A DNA stretch of 64,000 nucleotides, taken from NCBI RefSeq assembly GCF_043641665.1, contig NC_092190.1, positions 16,484,048 to 16,548,047 on the forward strand, in the 5' to 3' direction. Source of the stretch: Enoplosus armatus. Taxonomy: Eukaryota > Chordata > Actinopteri > Centrarchiformes > Enoplosidae. The notes under the pieces were generated by a model. It was not told the DNA's origin. It saw only the letters and a program-made list of their open reading frames with translations, and ran no database searches. The position numbers and the translations under genes are program-made. Shown one piece after another: positions 45,860 through 57,217 of this stretch. Positions within the stretch are counted from its first letter, which is position 1. Each line of letters begins with the position of its first letter.

Positions 45860-46704
45860 TTTACGTGTGTGTTTGTGTGACAGACATGTCATGGTATCTT
45901 ACAATAACTGTCTGTGGAATGCAACCCACTTCCCTTGGTGCCACAACTCAGCTCCTGTCTGGTCCATAATGTACAACACGTTGCTACAGTACCTGAAACA
46001 CTAAAGTTATTAAGTACCGCAACAACCAATAATGTCTTCTTATTTTGAGCCCGGGTCAGGTGGGTTAGTGTTTATGAAGACATGGTGTTTGAAATTGGTA
46101 CAAATCTACATCTTTGCTGGTGATAACAATGACCTCCTAAGAGTTTCACAAACTGCTGCTTCAGCTGTTACTAATATTATGGTTTGGTCATCAAACCCTC
46201 TGAATATCACAGGGTTTGAAGCCACATCTCATGAATTGTTTTACTCATAGTTACTTCTGTCGGTCTGCTCTTGCAATGTGTTAGCTTAGATAAGAGATGG
46301 TAGAAAATCTGACTCCATCTGACTGGAAATATTTCACCATTTTGATCTTAGTTAAAGACTGACAAAGGTCTTAGATTAAATGCCAAAAAAGGTAATCTGA
46401 CTGGAGTATGTGGATCATTTGTTTACACTGGAACACTGCCAAAAACACTACACATCAATATTGTTTGGTGTCTTACTAAAGGAAACCGACTTTTCCTGAT
46501 TTTAACAGAGAATAGAGCCTCTTGAGCAGGAATTTATATGAATATGCTCTCATAAATAAACAGATTCTAACTTAAATTTTGAGTGATGTGCTCAATACCC
46601 TTTTGAATATAGAAGATTTAGTTGGAAGGGAATATTCTGTTTGAATTCTACATATTTTTTGGGGAAATTAGTAAATTTATGTCTGAAAAAGAACCTTCAT
46701 TTGC

Positions 46705-47230
46705 AAATACAGTTCAACAATTTATTACTTAGACATACAGTGCCAATATTTACACTACACAATCCCCGAAAGCGAAATAGTAAAGTAGCATTCAGGCCAA
46801 AAATTATAGCAGAAGTCATCCAGCAAACAACAACTTAGCATGGCAAAACTGTACACAACCATTTACAGTCATCAACAAACAATTTACTGTACAAAACAAA
46901 ATGTGGATCAAAAATCAAGTTCTTGAAACAGAACCACTTGGTCTCACATTGCATGAAAAAGAAATGGTGTTTTGTGCTGACAGAGAAGAAGAGGCCTCCC
47001 ATTCTTAAAGCTAGTAGTCTGTTTGTCTCGTTCTTCAAGGGCCTTGACCTGCAGCCAAACAGTATCATTTAAGTTCAAAGCCTGAGTTCGTTTCCATAGT
47101 GAGTTGGTCGACAGTGCAGGACTATAATAAGCCATCTACATTGTACATTACAGTGCTGGTGTTCGATAGAGCCACATAGTAGGTCCTTTTTGGTGTGAAT
47201 TGATATTCCTTTTTGTTCTCAGGACATCAG
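46705..47230 (-). other. vgll3: probable vgll3 3' UTR
   Basis: AT-rich sequence from the stop to just past AATAAA on the - strand at 46726-46721. Inferred from the signal. Confidence 0.45.
46721..46726 (-). terminator. vgll3: candidate vgll3 polyadenylation signal
   Basis: AATAAA on the - strand, about 505 bases after the stop. Confidence 0.45.
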
Positions 47231-47271
47231 TTAGAACCAAACTGACGTCTTTGCTTTGGTCTGATCAAGAG
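47231..47271 (-). CDS. vgll3: vgll3 coding exon 4 and stop
   Basis: A 41-base coding part, ALDQTKAKTSVWF then TAA at 47233-47231, after acceptor tctctcctgcag. The ending resembles the mammalian DKSKESPWY tail. Confidence 0.88.
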
Positions 47272-49349
47272 CTGCAGGAGAGAAAGAAACAAGGTAAAGT
47301 GATCATTGTGCTTATTATCACTTACTGCTCAAGTTAGAGTACATGTGAAGTTAGACAAAGGCTTGCAAGTCAGCGTATATACTGTTAAGAATTTGCTTTG
47401 TAGTATGTACCTGAGTCATACACCTCCAAGGATCCATGGAGGGCCGAGGGGGTCCAGGTGACAGGGGTAGCTGTGGCAGGGCTGTTGCTGCCGGGCTCCA
47501 TCTCGGTCTTAACCCCCTCGCTGTGTGGGGAACTCCCTGTGCTGGCGGTCGGCTGGTTCTGGTTTCTAATACCAGGAAGCAGCAGAGGATTAAACCTGGG
47601 ATCCAATGCTGGGCTGTGGGTCGGGTATGAATGGAGCATGGGGTGGTGGTGGTGCCGGGTGTGGATGTGTGGGTGGGGGTGAGGATGGTAGACATTGTGG
47701 ACATTGGGGTAGCCACTTGTGCTCTGGCCATTCAGGCTGTAGGTCCAGCTATCAGGAAGGGTTGCTGGAGGTGGGAGGCCAGCCTGGGAGAGCACGTGGT
47801 CGGCCCACAGAGCTCCGTCCGGGTGGTTAAAGGAAACGGGGCTGGAGGAAAAGTCTGGGTGGACTGAGACAGAGACTGATGGGAGGCAAGAACCGGACTG
47901 GGATGGATAGGTGCTGTTCCACACTGAGCTGCTCTGATCCTCCGAAAGAGACCCACCATCTGAAACAAGCACACCACAAAGACTTTATACTTCAGCACAC
48001 AAAAACTATTTCAGTGTTTATAAGTATAACAATCAAAAAAGATTCACCAAAGCAAATCAAAGAGTTGAATCTAATATCATTTAACCAGAGTACTTTGCTC
48101 TTTGAGAACAATTTCTGTTCTGTTGGCCCCCCTCACCTTTCCATACGCCAGCAGTCGGCTGAGTCACTCTGATTGGTTTGGTCTCGCCACTGAAGCTGCT
48201 GGATTGACTGAGAGCCCGGGAGAAATGCTCATCTACCACGTCACTGATGTCGCCTTGGAAGTAGGTGAACAAAACACACCGGGAGCTCAAGTACTCCGCC
48301 TCTGCTGGTTGAGTACCATCCTTCAGCTCTGAGTCAGATGTGGATCTACGGCCAGATTCGGTTCCTGGTGCCACGGGGCCCTGCCGGAGGCCCTGATCCC
48401 TGGAAAGCATCCCTCTTCCTCCTCCTTGCTGCTGCTGCTCCATACACTCCTGCATCTTACTGTAAACACTCAGCTTCCTCTGGAGGAAGAGACAGATAGA
48501 GATTAACTAACCAGAAATAAACTACAATAGAATAGCAAAGAACTTACATTTTAGTGGTGTTTTTAGAGCAATGAATTTCTATGTGTTTATTCTATGGCCA
48601 TAAAATACAGAACTCAGTACAATCCACGCAGTAAAATCATAAATAAATGGCAGTAATTATTGTATCTGGGAGCAGCTTGGGAGTGTGAAAATGAGTCTCT
48701 TTTTTCCCATACTGCATTCCAACTATTTGTAAAGCCCAATGTGCCTCATCCACATTCCTGAGTGACTGACCGGCTGTCATTACATCACCATTTGACCGCA
48801 GGATTAATAGTTCCGTGTCATCACGCCTGACCTGAGGTGAATACCGAGCCTCAAACTGGAATTTGATCATTCAAAACTGAAAGTGAAGTTAAGAGGTGTG
48901 TGTATGAGGCGTAAGGAAAGTTTGATCGAGGTGGTGTCCTGAACAGCCGCCAGGCAATGTAGAAAAAAACAACTTTTTCAGTAAAAGCGAAAGGAAATGG
49001 ATTCTTTTTATCTAAATTTTGCAAAAATATTCCTTAAGGCCAGGTGACATTTTACAGCTTTATGGTATACTTTATCCCCGAAGTTTCTCTACTTACATTC
49101 CTAATTGTTCTGTGGGTTTCTTTAACACCTTGTTAGTATCATAAATGCTTGCTTTTACAGTAAGTTGTGCTCTACTCAAATGAAAAAAACAAAAGTTACT
49201 CTGTGGCACTCGATAGTTCCAGAAGTTGTAGATGGATGTCTCACCTGTTGTTGCTGGTGATGGTGGTTGTAGTAGGTCGCCTTGTACGCCGCTGCAGGGA
49301 GGTAGTGCGCTCCATAGCTTTGGTGGTACATCACATCCAGGCAACTCAT
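47231..49349 (-). CDS. vgll3: vgll3, vestigial-like family member 3 (complete, four coding exons)
   Basis: Vgll3 is a nuclear cofactor that binds TEAD factors through its TONDU domain and competes with YAP/TAZ. In salmon the locus governs age at maturity (established knowledge). Coding exons are 49349-49245, 48479-48137, 47959-47411 and 47271-47231, giving 345 aa (human 326). The N terminus MSCLDVMYHQSYGAHYLP and the RKLSVYSKMQE block are family-typical. TONDU spans ~96-125 (AEYLSSRCVLFTYFQGDI then DVVDEHFSRAL). Then come a VHPDF motif (~182-186), a His-rich stretch (~237-264), the DPRFNPLLLP motif (~269-278) and a C terminus ending KTSVWF. These downstream motifs fit VGLL3 better than VGLL2, and the divergent chmp2b neighbour confirms it. 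The human acidic run before TONDU is absent. Confidence 0.95.
47411..47959 (-). CDS. vgll3: vgll3 coding exon 3 (Ser/Pro/His-rich)
   Basis: Begins DGGSLSEDQSSSVWNSTYPS after acceptor cttgtttcag and ends LHGSLEVYDS plus one base before donor gtacat. It contains the His-rich run and VKTE, a possible sumoylation motif. Confidence 0.94.
48137..48479 (-). CDS. vgll3: vgll3 coding exon 2 (TONDU domain)
   Basis: Begins RKLSVYSKMQECMEQQQQ after acceptor cctccag and ends TAGVWK plus one base before donor gtgagg. It carries the whole TEAD-binding domain. Confidence 0.96.
48480..49244 (-). other. vgll3: vgll3 intron 1
   Basis: A 765 bp intron. Its middle (about 48640-48870) shows balanced, non-repetitive sequence and a short open frame I do not recognise. 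Confidence 0.85.
49245..49349 (-). CDS. vgll3: vgll3 coding exon 1
   Basis: 35 codons from ATG at 49349-49347, ending NHHHQQQQ, phase 0, donor gtgaga. The MSC...DVMY start is conserved across vestigial-like proteins and decides the start. Confidence 0.95.
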
Positions 49350-49462
49350 AGCGACGGAGCAGAGCGGTTAAAGAGCAGAGAGAAACGCGCACAACAGAGC
49401 CGAGGGCGACTCTCCACCTCTGAGACTTCAGACGGGCTGTATCCTCAGAGCCATCGGCGCCT

Positions 49463-49472
49463 CCATATATGC
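49463..49472 (-). promoter_or_regulatory. vgll3: near-CArG / TATA-like element GCATATATGG upstream of vgll3
   Basis: About 115 bases upstream of the ATG. It differs by one base from the SRF consensus CC(A/T)6GG and could equally serve as a TATA-like box. No start-site data. Confidence 0.35.
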
Positions 49473-49708
49473 CCAAACGCATACAATAGCCATGTCGTCC
49501 AGTTTGCATACAGACAATGCGCCTCCCGCTGTGCGCTCCACCAGCACCACCCGGGCCCACAAACTGGATCAAAACGGCTATGAGACAAACACACTGTATC
49601 CTAAAAAAGAAAGAAAAAAAACTCTCTTCTCTGTCAAGTTTTCAGACCGCTTCTGATTGGGTGGGTATTCCTTTGCCTCCTTCTCTCTCTCTCTGTTTTG
49701 GAGGGGAG

Positions 49709-49718
49709 TTATATTTAG
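49709..49718 (-). promoter_or_regulatory. vgll3: MEF2-consensus site CTAAATATAA upstream of vgll3
   Basis: A full match to YTA(A/T)4TAR, 360 bases upstream of the vgll3 ATG. Vgll2/3 genes are expressed in muscle lineages, so a MEF2 input is plausible but unproven. It could also act as a TATA-like box. Confidence 0.4.
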
Positions 49719-51929
49719 AGAGGGCTGGGGCCATTTACTCACGCCCACCGGGGAAGGGCCTGCACGGAGCAGGAGAGTCGGGCAGGAGTCTGAGGGTTCT
49801 GTACCCACTGGTGGCTCTCATTCATCAAAGTTTAATGTACTCATATGTTACTGTGGGTCATATTAAGATCTCATAGTTCAGAGACTCCTGACCTCAGGAC
49901 TGCCTGTCAGAGCTGGCCAGGATTTTGTTACTGACACCTAAACATTTATTTTGTGAAGTTGAACATTGTATTTATTCCGTTAAGTGCTCAATTATATCGT
50001 CAGTAGATGTTATATCTCATCATGAAGGTGCTTCAAAGCTTTCTCCAGGAACAATATGAATCCTTTATTAATGTATTTATATGTTAAAAACATTCTGTAC
50101 ATCAAAACACACAAAAATATACATCTATATAATATACATATACATATACATATACATGTTTAATTGTAGATTGCAATACTTCCCCCTGGGTTCCTACATC
50201 CCTTTAGTCAGATAAGCTACTTTGAAATGTTCCATGAAAGAGCAGATTTGAATGAAATGTATCACACCCTGTGTGAACAATGTCATCTGCAGGTCATCGA
50301 TGAGCAACAGGTGCTGTTCAAAGCCAGGTGCATTTTAGTCTTAAAGTCAGCTACAGTTAAAAGAAGATACAAAAAAAACCTTTCTGTTGAAAAGCATTGT
50401 TTGTGTGTTTGTGCGTATACCATTGTTGATCTTGGTTTCCTTCCTCTATGTCTTCAGTTCTTAACATGTTTAAATTAAAATAAAAGTTGCTCAAATCACT
50501 GCCATATTTTTTCTTAAGATTTTCACTTTCATAGGAGAGTGTGGAGGTAAAAAGGAGGAGAGAGAAAGGGGTAAGTTGAAATCGAACCATAGACGTTGCA
50601 GTGGTAATGTCCCCTAACCATTCAGCTGTCAGGACACCCTGATCACTGCCATGTGCCATACTGGGACTGTTCCATATCAGTTGTCCCTCTTTAAATGAAG
50701 CTCCCTGATTGACTGAGTTGAGCTGTTTGCTGCCACCTGTTGGTTAATGACATGACATGGTTTTCAGTTTGACCCTTAGACACCTGCCACACATCCATGC
50801 CATCTGTTATAGAAACAAATGACCCCAAATGGGAGATATTGATATTTAAAAAAATGAATAGATTACACATTGAAGTGAACAAAAAATAATGCGGGACCAT
50901 TTGCTGAAGATAATGTCTCAAAACTGATAAACATCAACTCCATTCAATACTGGTTTGAAGTTTCTTCCAGTCAGTTTGAGTCATGAATGTGAAGTAAATG
51001 CAATCTGTGAATCTGTTCTTATGAAGTCATTAAAATTAGGCAGATTATCCATAGTCATGAGAAGGGATTCCCAGGCTACTTTGAATACTTACTGTTCAGT
51101 AATGAGATGCATACTTGATTTACTATAATCATAGCTGTGCTTCTACTTAAAGTACATGTTACAGCTTATTTTTCAGGTTTTGACAGAGTCTACTGTCCCC
51201 CTACTGCACTACAGCAGGAATAGATGTGCAGTGAAGTGCAGAGAGTATACATGACATTATTGGGTAATTTTCCTCAAGCTAATCAGTGAGGTTTTTGGTT
51301 GCAATGAAAACCTGAAGACTCATACTCATGTATGATGTGGCATGATTGCCCTCTCAATGGTATGCTGAACCCTGTTTAAACTTTGATTGTGATCATTTTA
51401 TTTAAACTATCAAGCTAAAGCTTATTTTGACTTCCTTATACTTGTAAATCTTAATGAAATATTTCAAGAACAAAATAGACATTACATTTTGACACTTTCT
51501 GTATCTATTACTTTACAAAATAATGTCAAAAACCCAAACCTGTGTATTAAAATCAACTGGAAAGATAGAAAAGCAGATATTCATTGATTGTGAATTTTCT
51601 ATTGTTGAGCAAGGAACGATCGGACAGCATGCTGTGTCTCAGCTCCAGACAATGAGACACCTCCAGAAACATTACAAAGAGTATATATTTTGAAAAATAT
51701 TGCTCTTTAAGTTTCTAGATTAATAAAGTTGGCAGTAACTTTCCGAATTTGCAGTTCAACTGACATTTATTGGCACATGTAGGTATGATTTCCTGTTAAA
51801 AAAGTACACATAGAATATATCAAATTAGTTAAGTGATATACTGTGAAGGTTAATGTATACAGTGTAGTGTGAAATTGGGACATGTAGGTTCTGGCTACAG
51901 GAAATAGCAAATAAAGTACCTGTTCCAGG

Positions 51930-52200
51930 ATTCAGGGATTTTTAGCCATGTTACTGGTGTGGATGGTGATGTCGATCTGTTTGTGGGTCGGTCCACCACT
52001 TTGGTCCAAACTGAAATATGTCAAAAACTTTTGGATTGCCAGGAAATTTTGTACAGGTATTGGTCCCCAGAGGGTGAATCCCATTGACTTTGGTTATCCC
52101 CTGACTTTTCCTCCAGCGCCATCGTCAGGTCAAAATATAAATTTGCCGAATACTTTGGTTTATGACTAAATACCTGCAAAACTATTAAACTATAAAAAAT
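51930..52200 (-). repeat. interspersed repeat, family A, copy 4 (inverted)
   Basis: On the - strand it reads TTTTGACCTGACGATGGCGC, AGGAAAAGTCAGGGGATAAC, CCAAAGTCAATGGGATTCAC, then GGACCAAAGTGGTGGACCGA. It is the best-preserved 3' half in the window. Confidence 0.75.
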
Positions 52201-54372
52201 TATTTTGCAATGTGTAATTTACTTCAATTACAACTCTTGAGACTGAATGTCTTTAACCCCATTATCATCCTTGGGTGCTTTGGTGTTCTTGGGGATTACT
52301 CCACCCTCCATGATCATCAGCCCTGCCAGCAGTTTATGTTTTCATAAATGAACCCAGTGCTTGGGACTGAACAGCTTGAGTGCCATTGGTACTCTTTGAA
52401 GCCTCGCCACACATACTGAAAATATACCCTCCCATTTCCATTCACAGACCCACACACCATACATCAATCCATCATGTAGTCACACAGGCCTTCTGACTTG
52501 TCACAGCAACAGAAGATACTTACTAAAAGTTACTAATAACATGAACAATGTTCTATTCTAGTGTCCCTGTAAGCTGTGACAGTGTGACAGTGAGCCAGTA
52601 TGCACAATACCAGAACCCTGAAATTGAGGCATTTTTTAAAGGTCAAAGACATACATAATATTTTGTCCATAGATCCTTTTGAAAATTAAGTGGATCTGTA
52701 CTCATGAAAGGCAAAGAGGCAAAAAAGTTTTGTTATAGAATTGCTTCAATGTCTGCATCAGAGATATAATTTTTCTCTTTGCTCTTCATTTCTCTCTTCT
52801 CCTTCTTACCTTTCATCCGTGTGCAGTGTTCCCCCGCTGTGGGATCTGGTGAAAGGTAAATGTTTAGGAAAGACAACAGGAAGATTTATTATTTATTTCC
52901 TGGATCAGCCCTGTGTGCTGGTTGCCAGGTGCCAGGTCTGATGAGACCTCAGAGACTAGTGAATAACAAGGCTCATCATTTTCACTCATGTTTCATTCAC
53001 TTTGATGTCACGACGGGAGCGTGAATTATTCAGTCACAAGCTGCTGATGCGATTAGACATCATGGAAGTGGGGCAGCATATTGAAAAGAAAAGAACTTAG
53101 ACAGGAATTTGGTTATTTCAGAAGAGCTCAACTGCGCTCGTCAAGGACCATGATGTGAAAATGTTTCAATTAAAACTCTTCAGTGGATTTTGTGCTCCTT
53201 TTTGCCAAACATGCAAGTACACATTGTGTCCTCCAGAAGGAAAAAAACAGTATTTAAAGACAGTGACCAGGGCAGATTTTAATAAACAGTCAGTATCAGC
53301 CCCATGAATCAAACATATCCTACTGCCACCTGCATGTCTTGACCTGACGGATCGCTCACTGTGACAAACACCAGCAGACAAACAGACTGATTAGAAGATC
53401 AAAACAGAGATGGCAGCGTTAGTCCACATCTCCATCTAGTGTTGTCATTGAGGAAAACTTTTCCCTCGCTGCCTTCGCTTGCTTTGGAAGTGGGGCAGTG
53501 GGACACTCAGAGTGATGCCTGGAGACAGTGCAGGAAGTATCAAATGCACAGATTTACAGTGGTGCCGCATACACATACATGCACACTCTCATGCAATCAT
53601 GCACACTTGGTAGTGCACATTACAACAGACAGATACAAGCGGGTCTCTCTGACACAGACGTTGGACCTCAGGGGTTTTCTACCAAACATCTGGAGCAGCC
53701 TGTGCCTCTACTCCTCTGCTCCTTAATGAGGCACAGAGATGATTATTAGTGGATGTTTTAGAGGGGAAAGCGGAGGGAGGAGAAGGGAAGGGACAGAAAT
53801 TAAAGTAGAGTTGGAGAACTGTTTGCTTTTTCTGCTGTTATAACCCCCTCAAAGAATGAGGGGCACCTCCAGTGCTTTTAGATCTAAAGAAATTTCACAC
53901 GCCTAATAAACTTCCACTACTTCAGATCACAGACACATTTCAGAGGAACAATCTTCTCAGGGAGGGAGGAGGTTTTGGGGGATACATCCCAAGAAACCAA
54001 AAAAACAGGTCACGAGTGTTGTGTCCCAGATCTGAGTCTCAGAGGTAAAAGAAAAAAAGATCACAGCAAGTTTGACCCTCTAAGTTTGCAGACATTGACA
54101 CTGGCAATTAAAAACAGTTTTACCAACCATAAAGTACAATACAGTATCCTGCCAGGTTAAAAAAAATGATCATTTTCAACCTTACATTGCGCTCCTGATG
54201 AGGCAGGTGTGAGATAACGCTGAGTGCTGTTGATGATGATATCTCACATTAAGCAGACTGCAGCATCATGAGTTTTGTAGTGCGTTTGCTATCGTTTTTC
54301 TGCCCCGGAGAGAGTATGTAGAAACACACACCTGCCTGAGCTGACTCTCTGGACGACCTGAAGAAGACACCA

Positions 54373-54435
54373 ATGATGATGATGATGTTGATGATGATGT
54401 TGATGATGATGAAGATGATGATGAGGACGATGATG
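54373..54435. repeat. (GAT)n trinucleotide array
   Basis: Imperfect GAT/GTT/GAA units. It creates poly-Ile, poly-His and poly-Asp open frames that are not genes. Confidence 0.93.
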
Positions 54436-55916
54436 CACAAGGCTCCTGCGCCCACTAAAGCAAACAAAATGAACACTGCACATGCAGGTTCTCTCATTTA
54501 CGTTTGGATACTTGACTATTGACATTGACTATATATCATTATATATTTATGATTATATTCTTGGTAAATTGTGGAAAATCCTACAAAACAGCATTTACGG
54601 TATTTTAGGGTTTTGATGGCAAAGATGACAAGTTTAAAATGTGGATGAAATGTGTTACAGTGAGTGCCACCACTCATTTCATATTTCATTGTCATAAACC
54701 TGTGGGACGTTAAGTCAAAGGAAATATATCTAAGAAGCCAATCTGCTCAAATAAAACAACTGACGTATTGGTTCCAATTGTGTGTGTGAGTGATTTTTAT
54801 TCACTGTCATATTCAGAAAAAACTACTTGCTACTTACACAACACAATTTGCCTCTAATTTAAAACTAGAACATGAGTCTTGATGTATAATTCAGTTTAAG
54901 TGAGACACAAAACAACGTGGTGGGATCATTAGCGCTGTAGCACCAGTGTGTCTTCTAATGAGCAAAAGACAGTCATTTGTAAGTTAATGGAAATGGAATT
55001 TCCATGTTAAGCCAAAGGAAAAAAAACTGTTACAAGGGTTTTTTGTCAAACAAAAGCGCCACGCATTCGCCATTTTATTATCTCAGTGATCTCACATGTT
55101 CAGTTTTAATTGTTCTAGCCATTATTGCATGTTTTATAAATGGAAATGAGAGTTTTAATTGCAAAGACTAGACAAAGAAAAGTACTTCCTTCACTGTGTG
55201 CGTGCTTGTGTGTCCTGCACCCACACAGTCTGTCTGTCTGTTAACAAAGTGACCAGTGGATATCGGGTTCCCTCAGAGTCACCATGCTGACCTTGCTTAA
55301 AAAGCAGATAATTACTTAGTTTATCCTCCAGTTTTAGCTCATATTCTGTGTGTATAAAGATAAAGGAAACTGCCCAGGCTGCCCGGCAGAAGTTAATGAG
55401 ATGATGGAGACTCAAAGACAGGGTCACGTTGATGGAGGGGAATCCACTTGACAGATGTGTGTCCCCCTTGGAGGGTTAAAATTGGGAGGAATTTTCCATT
55501 AAAACAAAAGATGGACATGGGTTAAAATGTTAAATCTGAAAATCTGCAGCAAATTGGAAAAACTTACTGTTTATTCAGAACATTTGGGTTCGTACGTCGG
55601 ATTTGTGTGAAATTAAACATACAGGTTCCTTTCCACACCATTCAGCTCTATTACTTTTCCAAGCTAGATTTTGATGTCTGGTTTGAACAATGACATGGGG
55701 AAGAATGTAGATAATTCATATTATCTGTGACAGTGAGAAAATGCTCTCCAGCATGAATGAAAACACAAAGGAATACATGGAGACACAGGAAGCTTCTTTT
55801 GCTGTGCTGGCACCTTTGAGTAAAAATGAGGGACACGGCCAGTCTGAGCCTTTTGGGTGCTCTGGGTGAGATTTTTCTGCGTTCATCCAAGACTCTACAT
55901 GAATTAATTCAAAGTA

Positions 55917-55976
55917 ATATATACATATATGTATATATAATATATATACATATATGTATATATAATATATATACAT
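55917..55976. repeat. AT-rich palindromic tandem array
   Basis: About 2.5 units of a ~25-base sequence. Each full unit contains a 22-base perfect palindrome centred on ACATATATGT. Confidence 0.9.
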
Positions 55977-57217
55977 ATTCAATGTGTTTTGGATGAGTGT
56001 AATTGTATTGCAGAATAAGAAGACCCTTCGTATTTCAACATTTCATCATCATTTATTACACCAGAACCAAAATCTAAAACATACTAGCTCATGGTGATTC
56101 TCAAATGACAAACTCACCTTATCTACCTGTTCAGCTGTCATTACAAATTTCACTGCGCTACATGGATTACACAGACTTTCATCTCAAATGCAATATCTAC
56201 AATAAAAATACATTCATTTAAAACACATTCTTCCATAAATAAATAAATCCATGTACTACATGTTGGACACATGTTTCTCAACTATCTGATTAATGATGCT
56301 TCCCACTTTGTCTGTTTCCTCCCTCACACAACTTCCCAAACCTCCTCCCTCCACTGCAGTGCGAAGAACTTGTCCTCTGTTGCCCTTCCAGTTGTAATGA
56401 CTCTAATTCCCTCATGCTAATGGTGTGTCTTAGCCTCGGCTCCTGCTGGGACCACCAGCCTACTTCTTGTGGTCCCAGCCTGGCCCCAGGGCGAGGAGGA
56501 CCATGGACTGGAGAGACAGAAGAGAGAGAGAGAAAGGGCAAAAGAAGGTTCTGGTTTGATGCATGTAGAATCCACCCGCAGACAGATTGGCCTCCTCAGG
56601 CAAAAAGGACCTGTGGATAAAAGAGGGTGTCATTGAACCGTGTGTGTGTGCGCGCCTCACTGAGTGTGACATCCAAAATTGGCGCCAGCAGCAGATTTAA
56701 ACAATAACACCTCGCTGTTTGACCTTACTCACAAAACCAACAGCATGTCTGCAAGATGTGTGTGCCACTGAGTGTATGTGTGTCTGCAAGTGTTCATATA
56801 TACGTATATCTCCACACCTGCATCTGAATGTTAAATCTGTGTGCTTTGTGGGAGGCTGGGGAGGTGGCAATGATGATGAGCAAACACTACAGGGGAGAAT
56901 AATCTCTCATTACCCACAATTCCCTGACACTGGGCTACGCCGGTGAGTGCGCCTAGATTCGTCCCACGGGCAGAAATGAGCGGAGTCACTCACTCGATTT
57001 ATTAGACCATCCCAAACTCCCTGCCCCCTGCCTTCCCCCGCTGTCTCCCTGTCTTCTTGCTTCCTACCATCCCCAGTCTCTTCCCGCTCTCTCAGCCACC
57101 TGCTGTCTTCCATATGTCCTAAATCCTCTCCACTACTTACATACTTTGTTTGGAAACTGATCAAAAAGTCATGTTAGAAATTATTCCTCTAAACCGTTTC
57201 TCATAGATACAAATTTT

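Larger units (their letters stand above)
26540..46700. other. 20 kb gene desert between ccdc138 and vgll3
   Basis: No coding exon that I can tie to a family. It holds several TG/CA microsatellites, a tRNA-derived SINE at 32.2 kb, a possible decayed retroelement at 34.6-35.0 kb, an interstitial telomeric tract at 40.33 kb and a pentamer-type minisatellite at 43.17 kb. Blocks at 28.13-28.45, 29.26-29.41, 42.49-42.80 and 44.28-44.43 kb look like conserved non-coding elements by texture (TAATTA words, balanced base use, no repeats). Open frames here are short or read through microsatellites. Confidence 0.7.

Noticed and set aside
26540..46700. ranbp2, akap11 or pou1f1 exons in the desert
   Set aside because: I looked for these expected neighbours by recognisable protein segments and found none.
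47436..47867. Several + strand Gly/Val-rich frames
   Set aside because: Shadows of vgll3 exon 3 on the opposite strand.
49093..49583. 138- and 159-codon frames across the vgll3 5' region as separate genes
   Set aside because: They overlap vgll3 exon 1 and its leader. The - strand one is mentioned only as a possible upstream ORF.
54249..54525. Open frames with poly-Ile (membrane-like) or poly-His runs
   Set aside because: They are translations of the GAT array; no conserved flanking sequence.
55917..55976. CRISPR-like array
   Set aside because: The units are contiguous AT palindromes without spacers, and the genome is vertebrate.
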